DNA from: DASXPG01 sp044449445 | Lineage (GTDB): Bacteria; Gemmatimonadota; Gemmatimonadetes; Gemmatimonadales; JACORV01 | Assembly (NCBI GenBank): GCA_044449445.1 | Contig: JBIOIA010000007.1 | Location: 1 to 29,477 of the forward strand | Direction of reading: 5' to 3' | DNA: 29,477 bases | The notes under the pieces: model-generated | Seen by the model: only the letters and a program-made list of their open reading frames with translations | Told to the model about the DNA's origin: nothing | The model's database searches: none | Made by a program: the position numbers and the translations under genes | In this document: one piece after another, positions 1-7,490 of the stretch | How the letters are laid out: the number at the start of each line of letters is the position of its first letter | How positions within the stretch are numbered: the first letter of the stretch is position 1

Positions 1-299
1 ACCGCTTCTTCTCTCGAGAGGGCAACGACGTGCATTGCACCGTGCCGATCAACGTGGCGCAGGCGACGCTCGGCACGAAGCTCAAAGTGCGCACGCTCGA
101 CGGGAAGCACGTGGTCCTCAAGGTCCCGGCCGGCACGCAGCCGGGCCGGAAGTTCCGCATCAAGGGGCAGGGCATCGAGAAGAACGGCTCGCGCGGCGAC
201 CAGATCGTCGAGGTCATGGTCGAGGTGCCGGCGAAGCTCTCGCCCGAGCAGGAGGCGCGGCTCAAGGCGTTCGCGGACGCAGCTGGCCTGAAGTACTAG
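1..299 (+). CDS. dnaJ: DnaJ-type co-chaperone, C-terminal fragment (5' end outside the window)
   Basis: The frame is open from the left edge (codons aligned from base 3) to a TAG at 297-299, giving about 98 residues. It begins R-F-F-S-R-E-G-N-D-V, the RFxRxGxDL-type entry to the second beta-sandwich of the DnaJ/CbpA C-terminal substrate-binding region. It continues with the family blocks PINVAQATLGTKLKVRTLDG, KVPAGTQPGRKFRIKGQG and GDQIVEVMVEVP. The protein delivers unfolded clients to DnaK and stimulates its ATPase; the J domain lies upstream of the window. Without the N-terminus I cannot tell a type I DnaJ (zinc-binding CxxCxGxG repeats) from a CbpA-like type II protein. Its stop codon directly abuts the stop of the opposite-strand cytochrome gene. 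Confidence 0.93.
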   Translation, partial: RFFSREGNDVHCTVPINVAQATLGTKLKVRTLDGKHVVLKVPAGTQPGRKFRIKGQGIEKNGSRGDQIVEVMVEVPAKLSPEQEARLKAFADAAGLKY

Positions 300-869
300 C
301 TAGCGGATTTCCTTCCCACCTCGGCGGTTGTCGGGCACGAACCGATCATGCGCGGGCATCACAACGCGCGGCAGCGAGTGCGCGTCGATGAGCGTCGTCT
401 CGGCGACGATCTCGTTCTTCCACAGCAGGAACGCCGTGAGCGCGTAGACCTCCTCCGGCGTGAGCGAGCCGGGCGCGTCCTGCGGCATGGCCCGGTTGAT
501 GTAGTCGTATATCGTGGTCGCGTAGGGCCAGTAGTTGCCGATCGTCTGGACGAGATTGATGTCGCGGCCGAAGGAGAAATCGCGCGGCTCCCGGCCCACG
601 AGCTGGTCGAAGGGACCTTCCTTACCCGTGGCGCCGTGGCAGCTGGCGCACTTGCTGGCGTAGATCGGGGCGCCCTGTTTCGCCGTGCCGCTCCCGCGCG
701 GGAGCCCGGTCCCGTCGGGACGGACGTCAATGTCCCACGCGCGGATCTCCGCGGGGCTCGCTGCGCGGCCGAAGCCGTAGATCGCCGGGGCGTCGCGATA
801 GTCCTGGTGCTCGCCGCGGCAGGCGGCCGAGAGCGCAAGAAGAGCGAGCACCGTCGAGGCGCGCCGCAT
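300..869 (-). CDS. soxD: SoxD-like monoheme c-type cytochrome, partner of the SoxC-like molybdoenzyme
   Basis: This 189-residue exported cytochrome probably takes electrons from the neighbouring molybdenum enzyme. A hydrophobic N-terminus (about residues 5-17) ends at Cys17, a possible but non-canonical lipobox (SAAC). The single heme site is CASCH (Cys74, Cys77, His78), with Met128 in the segment NRAMPQDAPGSLTPEEVYAL as likely axial ligand. The N-terminal YGFGRAASPAEIRAWDIDV and C-terminal LPRVVMPAHDRF resemble the SoxD cytochrome family. Classical Paracoccus SoxD is diheme and about twice this length, so this is a short monoheme form. The ATG shares one base with the soxC stop (TGATG), so the two are translationally coupled. 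No soxXYZAB is visible in the window, so a role in a complete Sox system is an inference. Confidence 0.85.
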   Translation of the reverse strand: MRRASTVLALLALSAACRGEHQDYRDAPAIYGFGRAASPAEIRAWDIDVRPDGTGLPRGSGTAKQGAPIYASKCASCHGATGKEGPFDQLVGREPRDFSFGRDINLVQTIGNYWPYATTIYDYINRAMPQDAPGSLTPEEVYALTAFLLWKNEIVAETTLIDAHSLPRVVMPAHDRFVPDNRRGGKEIR

Positions 870-2086
870 CAGTCCGCCAGCCCGAACGCCACCGATCCGT
901 CGGGGCGCACCCGCCAGACCAGGATGTTGTTGTAGTGGTACTTGGTGCCGGGGCCGCGCACTCGGCGCAGCTCGGTGATGGTCGGCTGGACGTAACCGGT
1001 TTCGTCCACCGCGCGGCTCGCGAGCAGCGACTCGCGGCCGTCCCAGTTCCACAGATACCGGAACCGCGTGTGACACTTGGGCAGCACCGGGTCCTGGAGC
1101 ACGGCCGGCCGCCAGCTCCGCCCGTCGGTGGTCACGTCCACGCGCGTGATGCGCCCGCGACCGCTCCAGGCCAGCCCCGTGATCTCCCACCAGCCGCGGT
1201 CGGGCAGCGTCACCGGATGGGCGGGGAAGGTGATCATCGAATTCGCGTCCATTTCGAAACTGAACTGGCGCGCCGTGCCGTCCTGCAGCGCGTCGGTGTA
1301 GCGTGCCGTCTCGAACCGCGTCATGAACGGCCGGTCGGCCACCTCGATGCGACGGATCCACTTGATGGACGTGTTGCCTTCCCAGCCCGGCAGCAGCAGG
1401 CGCGCCGGGTAGCCCTGTTCGGGGCGGAGCGGCTCGCCGTTCTGGCCGTATGCAATCAGTGCGTCGTCGAGTCCCTTGGACAGCGGAATGCTCCTGCTCA
1501 CCAGGCCCGCGTCGCCGCCTTCGGCGAGGAACCATGACGCGCCCGGCCTGACGCCGACCTCTCTGAGCAGCGTGGCGACGCTGACGCCGGTCCATTCGTT
1601 GGTGCTCATGAGGCCGTTGATCAGCTGCGGCGTCAGATTCGGCTGGATGTTGTGATACGCGTTCGAGCCGTTGCCCCCGCACTCGATGAAGTAGAGCCGC
1701 GAGATCGCGGGATAGCGTCGCAGCGCCGCGAGGTCGAACACCATCGGGCGCTCGACCATGCCGTGGATCAGCAGCTTGTAGTTGTGCGGATCGATCGCGG
1801 GCACGCCGTTGTGCGTGACGCCGAAGTGCAGGTCGGTCGGCGTGACGATGCCGGTGAGGTCCTGGATCGGCGTGACCGTCAGCTCGGGGGAGGGCCCGCT
1901 GAGGTAGCGCTTCGGCTGCTCGAACGGGGAGCGCTGCCCCAGCTCGGTCAGCGGATGGCCCGGTACCTTGGTGGGGTCGGGCGGGCCGCCTTCCTGCGCG
2001 AGGCCCGCGCGGGTCAAGGCGGCGACCCCCAGCGTTCCTGCCGCGCCGGCCAGCAGCCGGCGGCGCGAGATCCGGTCTTTCTTCAC
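869..2086 (-). CDS. soxC: SoxC-like sulfite/sulfane dehydrogenase molybdopterin subunit, Tat-exported
   Basis: This is a 405-residue sulfite-oxidase-family molybdoenzyme starting at a GTG. A twin-arginine signal is clear: SRRRLLAGAAGTLGVAALT at about residues 8-26. The Mo-cofactor domain follows, with the predicted molybdenum-ligating Cys136 in FIECGGNGSNAY, and then the C-terminal dimerisation domain with WSGRGRITRVDVTTDGRSW. In SoxCD the enzyme oxidises the sulfane sulfur on SoxY; the related SorA oxidises free sulfite. The paired downstream cytochrome and full-length sequence similarity favour SoxC. It begins 4 nt after the DinB-like stop and is the third gene of the msrA-dinB-soxC-soxD string. 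A YedY/MsrP-like sulfoxide reductase is less likely because that family is shorter and usually paired with the membrane protein MsrQ. Confidence 0.9.
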   Translation of the reverse strand: MKKDRISRRRLLAGAAGTLGVAALTRAGLAQEGGPPDPTKVPGHPLTELGQRSPFEQPKRYLSGPSPELTVTPIQDLTGIVTPTDLHFGVTHNGVPAIDPHNYKLLIHGMVERPMVFDLAALRRYPAISRLYFIECGGNGSNAYHNIQPNLTPQLINGLMSTNEWTGVSVATLLREVGVRPGASWFLAEGGDAGLVSRSIPLSKGLDDALIAYGQNGEPLRPEQGYPARLLLPGWEGNTSIKWIRRIEVADRPFMTRFETARYTDALQDGTARQFSFEMDANSMITFPAHPVTLPDRGWWEITGLAWSGRGRITRVDVTTDGRSWRPAVLQDPVLPKCHTRFRYLWNWDGRESLLASRAVDETGYVQPTITELRRVRGPGTKYHYNNILVWRVRPDGSVAFGLAD

Positions 2087-2090
2087 GCGG

Positions 2091-2597
2091 CTAGCTCACT
2101 TTCTTCGCGGTCTTGAGCTCGGTAGGCGCCAGCGCGCCGATCTTGCCGACCTCGCCGGTCGAGAAGCGGCGCAGGTAGTCGAGCTGGCCGAGGTGGTAGG
2201 TGAGGTGTGTCGCCAGGTGCATGAGGAAATCGCCCGTCTCCAGGGTCACGCCGCCGACCGGGATCGGGAAGGGCTTCGCGAGGTCCTTGTCCGACAGCTT
2301 CGGCACCGTGCGCTCGACGGCGATGATGGCTTCGTCCGCCTCTTTCAACAGATCGGCGCGCGGCACGTCGCGGCGCGCAAATTCCGCATCGCGGTTGCGC
2401 ACGTAGCCGGTCTTGCCGAGCTGCGCCCCGATGAAATGGCGCAGGTTGCCGGTCATGTGCAGCGTCAGCGACCCGGCCGAGTTCGTGATGCCCGGGGCCG
2501 TGCGCCAGATGTGCCGCTCGTCCTTGAACGCCTCCAGCTCCCGCTTCAGGGTCTTGAGGTCGCGCACGAGGACGGTCGCGATCATGTCGGCGTTCAT
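2091..2597 (-). CDS. DinB-superfamily four-helix-bundle protein
   Basis: This 168-residue protein has the pattern of the DinB/YfiT-like metal-binding four-helix bundle. An N-terminal helix is followed by a histidine in LTLHMTGNLRHFIGAQLG and by HLATHLTYHLGQLDYLRRF near the C-terminus, which supplies the second and third metal-ligand histidines of the family. Members include thiol-dependent transferases and detoxification enzymes acting on mycothiol, bacillithiol or glutathione adducts; many have no known substrate. A good Shine-Dalgarno (GGAGG) precedes the ATG. The gene lies 19 nt downstream of msrA and 4 nt upstream of soxC. That position suggests a thiol or sulfur stress role, but the exact reaction cannot be read from the sequence. 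Confidence 0.8.
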   Translation of the reverse strand: MNADMIATVLVRDLKTLKRELEAFKDERHIWRTAPGITNSAGSLTLHMTGNLRHFIGAQLGKTGYVRNRDAEFARRDVPRADLLKEADEAIIAVERTVPKLSDKDLAKPFPIPVGGVTLETGDFLMHLATHLTYHLGQLDYLRRFSTGEVGKIGALAPTELKTAKKVS

Positions 2598-2616
2598 GGA
2601 TCCTCCGTGACCGCGG

Positions 2617-3162
2617 TCAGGTCCGCAGCCTCGATACGAACAGCTTCCGGAATTTCGCGACCTTGGGTGCGACGACCATCCGGCAGTAGCCCTGGGTCGG
2701 GTTCCGGGCGAAGTAGTGCTGATGATACTCCTCGGCGGGGTAGAAGACCCTGAGCGGGAGGATCTGGGTCACGACCGGGGCGTCCCACAGCTGCGTCGCG
2801 GTGAGGTCGGCGATCACCTTCCGCGCTGCGGCATCCTGCTCCCCGGAATGCGTGAAGATGGCCGAGCGGTACTGGGTGCCGGAGTCCGGCCCCTGGCGGT
2901 TCAGCGTCGTGGGGTCGTGAATGGTGAAGAACACTTCGAGCAGCTCTCGGTAGGAGACGACCGAGGGATCGAAGGCGACCTGCACGACTTCGGCGTGGCC
3001 GGTCGTGCCGGTGCAGACCTGCTCGTACGAGGGGTCTTGGACGTCGCCGCCGGCGTAACCCGCGACGACGCGCTGGACGCCGCGCAGCTCCTCGAACACC
3101 GCCTCGAGGCACCAGAAGCAGCCGCCGGCGAGGGTCGCGAGCTCGGACGAAGCGCTGGCCAT
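2617..3162 (-). CDS. msrA: Peptide methionine-S-sulfoxide reductase MsrA
   Basis: MsrA reduces the S-epimer of methionine sulfoxide in oxidised proteins. The 181-residue product carries the active-site GGCFWC (Cys15 catalytic, Cys18), then GYAGG, the TGHAEVVQVAFDP block, and FFTIHDPTTLNRQGPDSGTQ with YRSAIF, all diagnostic of MsrA. C-terminal EEYHQHYFARNPTQGYC provides a further cysteine that may act in recycling. Length is normal for a cytoplasmic MsrA without an MsrB fusion. It is the first gene of the msrA-dinB-soxC-soxD string. No strong Shine-Dalgarno is visible before the ATG. The leader holds two hairpins (3216-3255 and 3180-3196), which may affect expression. Confidence 0.96.
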   Translation of the reverse strand: MASASSELATLAGGCFWCLEAVFEELRGVQRVVAGYAGGDVQDPSYEQVCTGTTGHAEVVQVAFDPSVVSYRELLEVFFTIHDPTTLNRQGPDSGTQYRSAIFTHSGEQDAAARKVIADLTATQLWDAPVVTQILPLRVFYPAEEYHQHYFARNPTQGYCRMVVAPKVAKFRKLFVSRLRT

Positions 3163-3179
3163 GTGAGCGCCAGTCTAAC

Positions 3180-3196
3180 CCGCCCTCGGAGGGCGG
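3180..3196. repeat. Perfect 8-bp inverted repeat close to the msrA start
   Basis: CCGCCCTC (3180-3187), a central G, then GAGGGCGG (3189-3196) form a perfect palindrome. As RNA it would give a 6-bp GC stem with a small loop, 18-34 nt upstream of the msrA ATG. It could be a protein operator or a second leader hairpin near the ribosome binding region. Confidence 0.45.
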
Positions 3197-3215
3197 CGCC
3201 AGTCCCGAATGAGCC

Positions 3216-3255
3216 AGCCCCCGTCGTCCGGGCAGCATACCGGACGGCGGGGGCT
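3216..3255. terminator. Strong 16-bp-arm hairpin in the msrA leader (terminator or attenuator)
   Basis: The left arm AGCCCCCGTCGTCCGG (3216-3231) and right arm CCGGACGGCGGGGGCT (3240-3255) are complementary at 15 of 16 positions around an 8-base loop. The single mismatch would be a G-U pair if read as plus-strand RNA and an A-C mismatch as minus-strand RNA. On the plus strand it is followed by a short T-rich run (ATATTTCTT); on the minus strand no T-run follows. It lies 54-93 nt upstream of the msrA start. It could end transcription from either side or fold in the msrA leader. Confidence 0.55.
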
Positions 3256-3512
3256 GTGAGGATATTTCTTCCGACGTGTCACCTCCGCTCGCGACCGTGA
3301 TGATCGGGCGGCGTTCGCTCGGCGGGGCCTCATTATGCCGCCGGTTTTCGCGCTCTTCAATCCGGAGAGGTCCGGGAGCGTGCGGCTGGCGGCTGCGAGC
3401 GAACCGATGCGTCGGCGGCGATTCGAGCGCCGGCCCCTCCTCAGGGGGCGAATCCCGCACCGACCACCCTTTGGGTGGCCGATGGGAATTCTACACGCTC
3501 ATCGTGAAGCGA

Positions 3513-3881
3513 TCATGAATCGAACGTGAGACTTGCGGGCACCGGTCTCGGGTCGTCGTGGTGCTTGACCGCGCCGCGGCGCCGGCGCATGTGGTCCTGG
3601 ATCCGGCGCCGCGCCGCGCTGAAGGCCTGCTGGAGCGCGGCGCCGAGCCCCTCGTGGGGCTGCCGGTCGACGATGACCGTGCCGCCGGGCAGCTCGAGGT
3701 CGATGCGGATGGCGTAGCGATCCGAGTCCACGCGCCGGCGATGCTGCGGGACCTCGATCGTCACCCGGCCATGCAGGATGGGTTTCGCGTACCGCTCGAG
3801 CCGCGCGACGCGGCGCCTCAGGTCGGTGGCCTCCGCCTGCGACAGTTCGGTGTTCCGGAGCGTGATCCGAAGTGGCACCAT
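3513..3881 (-). CDS. hpf: Ribosome hibernation promoting factor / S30AE-family protein (short form)
   Basis: The 122-residue product has the single S30AE/YfiA domain: MVPLRITLRNTELSQAEATD, then RVTIEVPQHRR, YAIRIDLELPGGTVIVD and the basic helix ALQQAFSAARRRIQDHMRRR. These proteins bind the decoding region of idle 70S ribosomes and promote dimers or inactive monomers under starvation. There is no C-terminal dimerisation domain, so it is a short HPF/YfiA-type protein. I chose the ATG at 3881 because homology begins there; an in-frame ATG at 4031 would add 50 residues without family resemblance and overlap hemY. The 101-nt gap to hemY contains a small hairpin (GGAGT/ACTCC, 3966-3980) just past the hemY stop. 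Confidence 0.82.
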   Translation of the reverse strand: MVPLRITLRNTELSQAEATDLRRRVARLERYAKPILHGRVTIEVPQHRRRVDSDRYAIRIDLELPGGTVIVDRQPHEGLGAALQQAFSAARRRIQDHMRRRRGAVKHHDDPRPVPASLTFDS

Positions 3882-3982
3882 ACCGTCCGTCCGAAGGAGT
3901 CGTCGTACGATGTGCTGTGTGGCGTGATGAAACCGTGAAGCGGTCGTGAGACGACGGAGGAATCGGGAGTCATGGACTCCTG

Positions 3983-5368
3983 TTACCTGGTTGTTGCGGC
4001 CTCGAACCGGGAGTCTGCTGCTGCCATCCACTTCGCCGCGCGCTCACCGCAGTGCAGCCCATCCGCCGCGGCGTCGGCGAACGCGATGCCGTGCAGGGCG
4101 TTGCCCGTGATGAACAATCCCGGCTGCCGGGCCACGGCGCGCTCGATGCGCGCCACGCGTTCCAGGTGGCCGAGCTCGTACTGCGGAATGGCGCGGGGCC
4201 AGCGCACCACGTGCGCGAACCGGGGCGCCGCCGTGATGCCGAACAAGCGCGCAAGCTCGTCGGTTGCGAGGGCCACGAGCTCCGCCTCGCTCAGGCTCCC
4301 GGCCTCGGGATCCACTGCGCCGCCGAACATCGAACGGGTCAGTATCTGTCCGCGCGGGCTGCGCCCCGCGTAGAGGTGGCTGTCCCACAGCGTGCCCAGC
4401 ATGCGCAGACCCTCGCCGCGCGCGATCAGGGCGCCGAAGCCGCGCGGCACGCGCGTGGCATCGTCCATCGTGAAGCCCAACCCGACCACGGCGACCGGCG
4501 GGCACGCGATCCCGGAGAGGTCCGCCGCGGCCGACGCGTCGAGCGGCGCGAGCAGCGCTCCCGCGGCCCACGGCTCGGCGGCCAGCACGACGGCGTCGGC
4601 CGGAATCGTCTCGGTCTCACCCGCGACCGCGACTCGCCAGCCGGCCTCGTTCTTCAGCAGCGCGCGCACGGCCGCGCCGCGCCGCACGCGGAACCGCCCG
4701 CGTGCGGCCAGCGCGCGCGGCAGGCTCTGGAGTCCGTCGCGGAAGGATGTCAGAGGTCCGGCGCTCATCTTTCCGCGCCGGGCGATCAGGCCGCGGATCA
4801 GCGACCCGTGGTCCCGCTCGAGCCGCGCCATCCTCGGGAAAGCCGCGGGCAGGGAGAGCCGGCGCGCGTTGCCGGCGAAGATGCCGAGCGCCATCGGGCC
4901 GACGAGCGCCTCGGCGGCTTCGGCGCCGAGCCGGCGCTGCGCGAAGTCCCACACGCTCTCGTCGTGGCCGTTCCGTTGCGCCGCAATGAGGGGCTCCAGC
5001 CCGAGACGCAGCAGACCGCGCGCGCTCATGATGCCGGAGCGGGCGAAGGCGAGCGGACCCGAGCCGAGCTCGCGCAGGCGCTGGCCGCGATAGAGGAACC
5101 GGCGTGCCGCCGCCGCGTCGGCCGGCAGCCTCGAGCTTTCGAGTCCGGCCGCCGCGATCAGGCGGTCCATCTCGGGCCGTCCGCCGATGAACCCGCCGGG
5201 CCCGCCCTCGAGCAGCCACTCGCCGCTCGCGATCGTGCGTGCCTTTCCGCCGACCTCGGCGTCCTTCTCCAGCACGAGGACCTCGACATCGCCGCCGAGT
5301 CGCTGCTGCGCGCCCCACGCGGCGGCCAGGCCCGCGATGCCGCCGCCCACCACGACCACGCGTGCCAT
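3983..5368 (-). CDS. hemY: Protoporphyrinogen IX oxidase, HemY (FAD) type
   Basis: HemY uses FAD and oxygen to convert protoporphyrinogen IX (coproporphyrinogen III in some lineages) to the porphyrin. The 461-residue protein opens with the Rossmann FAD motif VVVVGGGIAGLAAAW (about residues 4-18), followed by EKDAEVGGKART. Family blocks include GGPGGFIGG, SVWDFAQRRLGAEAAEALVG, GIFAGNARRLSLPAAFP and the C-terminal FAD contact GLFITGNALHGIAFADA. Length fits HemY. It begins 2 nt after the hemN stop and ends the feo-hem operon. Since HemN upstream is the oxygen-independent coproporphyrinogen enzyme, the pair mixes an anaerobic and an oxygen-using step. General flavin amine-oxidase membership is certain; the HemY assignment rests on these blocks and on context. 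Confidence 0.92.
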   Translation of the reverse strand: MARVVVVGGGIAGLAAAWGAQQRLGGDVEVLVLEKDAEVGGKARTIASGEWLLEGGPGGFIGGRPEMDRLIAAAGLESSRLPADAAAARRFLYRGQRLRELGSGPLAFARSGIMSARGLLRLGLEPLIAAQRNGHDESVWDFAQRRLGAEAAEALVGPMALGIFAGNARRLSLPAAFPRMARLERDHGSLIRGLIARRGKMSAGPLTSFRDGLQSLPRALAARGRFRVRRGAAVRALLKNEAGWRVAVAGETETIPADAVVLAAEPWAAGALLAPLDASAAADLSGIACPPVAVVGLGFTMDDATRVPRGFGALIARGEGLRMLGTLWDSHLYAGRSPRGQILTRSMFGGAVDPEAGSLSEAELVALATDELARLFGITAAPRFAHVVRWPRAIPQYELGHLERVARIERAVARQPGLFITGNALHGIAFADAAADGLHCGERAAKWMAAADSRFEAATTR

Positions 5369-5370
5369 GC

Positions 5371-6771
5371 TCACACGGTCCGGCTGAAGACGGGTCGGGC
5401 CTCGGCGGCGTGCTTCTCGCGCTGGTAGCGATCGAAGCACATCGCCAGGTTGCGCACGAACAGCTCGCCGACCGGCGTGGCCTCGATCCGCCCGGGCGTG
5501 AGTCGCACCAATCCCTCGCGCTGCGGCTCCTCCAGCAGCGCGAGGTCCTGCGCGAAGTAGCTGGCGAAATCGATCTCGTGGCGGCGCGCGAAGGCCTCGG
5601 TATCCACGCGGAAGTTGCACATCAGCTCTTCGATGATCGCGCGGCGCACCTCGTCGTCGAACGTGCGGGCCACGCCGCGCGCGACCGGCAAGCGTCCCGC
5701 GGCGATCGCCTCGGCGTAGCTGGAGATCTTCTTCTGGTTCTGCACGTAGGCGCCGCGCACGTCGCCGATCGCGGAGATGCCCAGGCCGAGGACGTCCTCG
5801 CCGGGGATGGTCGCATAGCCCTGGAAGTTCCGGCGCAGGCGGCCTTCGTGTTTCGCCTTCGCCAGCTCGTCGTCGGGGCGGGCGAAGTGGTCCATGCCGA
5901 TCGGCTCGTAGCCCGCCTCGAGAAAGCGCTCGCGTGCGACCGCGAACAGCGACGCCTTGGTGTCCCGGTTCGGAAGCTTGTTGACGTCGATCCGCTTCTG
6001 GTGCCCGCGGACCCACGGCACGTAAGCGAACGAGTAGACCGCCGCGCGATCCGCGCCCAGGGCGATGACCGATTCGACGGTGCGCTCGAACGTGTCCGGC
6101 GTCTGGAGCGGGAGCCCGTAGATCAGATCCACGTTGATGCCGCGGAATCCGCGCCGCCGGGCGTGCTCGACCAGCGTCGCCATCTGGTCGAGCGTCTGGA
6201 CCCGCCCGATCGCCTGCTGCACGTCGGGCGTGAGGTCCTGGACGCCGAGCGACATGCGGTTGAAGCCGACGTCGGCGAGCGCATCCACGTGCGCGGTCGT
6301 CGTGACCCGCGGGTCCACCTCGACCGCGAGTTCGGCGCCCGGCAGTGGCCGGAACCTGAGGAGCAGGCGGCGCAGCAGCCAGGTCAGCTCGGCGGGCGTG
6401 AAGTACGTTGGCGTGCCGCCGCCCAGATGGAGCTGGGCGAACCGGCGCCGGTTGGGCAGGCGGCTGGCGAGCAGGTCGGCCTCGCGCGCCAGCTGCTCGA
6501 GATAGGGCGTGGCGACCTGGTGGCGCTTCGCGATGATCACGTGGCAGCCGCAGAACAGGCAGCGCTCGCGGCAGAACGGGAGGTGCACGTAGAGCGAGAG
6601 CGGCGCGTCGCCGAGGCCGTCGGCCTGCGCCAGGCGTGCCTCGTATTCCGCGAGCGCGAACCCGTCGCCGAACTCGACCGCGGTCGGGTAGCTGGTGTAG
6701 CGTGGCCCGGGGCGGTCGTAGCGGGCGAGCAGCTGCGCGGTCACCTGTCGCGCGATGGGCCGGTCGATCAT
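5371..6771 (-). CDS. hemN: Oxygen-independent coproporphyrinogen III dehydrogenase HemN
   Basis: HemN is a radical SAM enzyme that oxidatively decarboxylates coproporphyrinogen III to protoporphyrinogen IX without oxygen. The 466-residue protein has the HemN-specific N-terminus GPRYTSYPTAVEF, which HemW lacks. Next come the 4Fe-4S motif CRERCLFCGC (Cys67, Cys71, Cys74, plus Cys76) and the SAM-binding GGGTPT (about 117-122). GYATIPGEDVLGLGISAIG and a C-terminal HemN domain follow. The ATG overlaps the stop of the response-regulator gene by 4 nt (ATGA), so it is translated as part of the feo-hem string. The protein is expected in the cytoplasm and allows heme synthesis at low oxygen. Confidence 0.96.
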   Translation of the reverse strand: MIDRPIARQVTAQLLARYDRPGPRYTSYPTAVEFGDGFALAEYEARLAQADGLGDAPLSLYVHLPFCRERCLFCGCHVIIAKRHQVATPYLEQLAREADLLASRLPNRRRFAQLHLGGGTPTYFTPAELTWLLRRLLLRFRPLPGAELAVEVDPRVTTTAHVDALADVGFNRMSLGVQDLTPDVQQAIGRVQTLDQMATLVEHARRRGFRGINVDLIYGLPLQTPDTFERTVESVIALGADRAAVYSFAYVPWVRGHQKRIDVNKLPNRDTKASLFAVARERFLEAGYEPIGMDHFARPDDELAKAKHEGRLRRNFQGYATIPGEDVLGLGISAIGDVRGAYVQNQKKISSYAEAIAAGRLPVARGVARTFDDEVRRAIIEELMCNFRVDTEAFARRHEIDFASYFAQDLALLEEPQREGLVRLTPGRIEATPVGELFVRNLAMCFDRYQREKHAAEARPVFSRTV

Positions 6772-7490
6772 GCGATGGCTCCGGTGCCTGCGGTGAATCG
6801 GTAGCCGACGCCGTGGACGCTGTGGAAGTGCCGCGGCCGGTCGGGGTCGGGCTCGAAGCGGGAGCGGAGGCGCTCGATGAACGCGTCGATCGCGCGCGTG
6901 GCCGGGCGGACCTCGTCGCCCCACACGCGATCCACGATCTCGTCGCGCCGGACCACCTCGTCCGCGCGCTCGACGAGCAGTTTCAGGATCAGCGCTTCCT
7001 TCTGGGTGAGCACCTGGTCCGCGCCGTCCCACGAGCGGCCGCGGAGGCTGTGAAAGTCGAACTCGTTGTCGCCGAAGCGCACCACGGGCTCGCGCGCGGT
7101 GACCGCGTCGTAGCGGACCCGCCGGCGCATGATGGCCGCGACGCGCAGCAGCAGCTCGCGCAGGTGGAACGGCTTGGGCAGATAGTCGTCGCCGCCGGCC
7201 TCGAGGCCGCGGACGCGGTCCTCGGGCGCGGTGCGCGCCGTGAGGAACAGCACCGGCGTGTCGCGGCCCTCGCGGCGCACGCTCTCGCACACCGTGAAAC
7301 CGTCCACGTCCGGCAGCATCACGTCGAGGATCACCAGCCCGTACTCCTCGGCATGGATCTTGGCCAGCGCGGTGCGGCCGTCGGCGGCGACGTCCACGGC
7401 GTGGCCCTCGGCCTCGAGGTTCTCGCGGATCCCGCGGGCCAGGTTCAGCTCGTCCTCGACCACGAGGATGCGCAGCGACGAGCGCGTCAT
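6768..7490 (-). CDS. OmpR/PhoB-family response regulator embedded in the heme operon
   Basis: The 240-residue regulator has a receiver domain (about 7-120) with phospho-acceptor Asp56 in LVILDVMLPDVDGF, acidic residues VEDE near residue 12 and Lys106 in LPKPF. It is followed by a winged-helix DNA-binding domain with LTQKEALILKLLV and the recognition-helix region IDAFIERLRSRF, ending HFHSVHGVGYRF. It overlaps the upstream kinase start-to-stop by 4 nt (its ATG with the kinase TGA) and the downstream hemN by 4 nt. The kinase is its evident partner. Position between hemA and hemN suggests control of heme or iron genes; the target promoter is not shown by the sequence. Confidence 0.94.
   Translation of the reverse strand: MTRSSLRILVVEDELNLARGIRENLEAEGHAVDVAADGRTALAKIHAEEYGLVILDVMLPDVDGFTVCESVRREGRDTPVLFLTARTAPEDRVRGLEAGGDDYLPKPFHLRELLLRVAAIMRRRVRYDAVTAREPVVRFGDNEFDFHSLRGRSWDGADQVLTQKEALILKLLVERADEVVRRDEIVDRVWGDEVRPATRAIDAFIERLRSRFEPDPDRPRHFHSVHGVGYRFTAGTGAIA

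Larger units (their letters stand above)
3163..3512. other. 350-bp non-coding stretch between hpf and msrA
   Basis: I find no convincing gene here; short reading frames are arginine-rich shadows without family resemblance. The stretch holds two strong inverted repeats (3216-3255 and 3180-3196, listed separately). It also has weaker ones near the hpf end, including CCACCC-TTT-GGGTGG at about 3465-3479 and CCCC-TCCTCA-GGGG at about 3437-3450. No T-loop consensus with a matching acceptor stem was found, so no tRNA is called. It should contain the msrA promoter and the end of the hpf transcript on the minus strand, but I cannot point to a good -35/-10 pair. Confidence 0.6.

Noticed and set aside
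3400..3440. Possible tRNA T-arm (CGGCGATTCGAGCGCCG)
   Set aside because: The loop register is wrong for TTCRA, and no matching acceptor, D or anticodon arms are found around it.
3276..3529. Plus-strand small frames in the non-coding stretch before hpf
   Set aside because: Arg- and Pro-rich translations with no ribosome site or homology; not better than chance in such GC-rich DNA.
3881..4031. Upstream ATG that would extend hpf by 50 residues
   Set aside because: The added residues do not fit the S30AE domain and would overlap the end of hemY; the ATG at 3881 starts exactly where family similarity begins.
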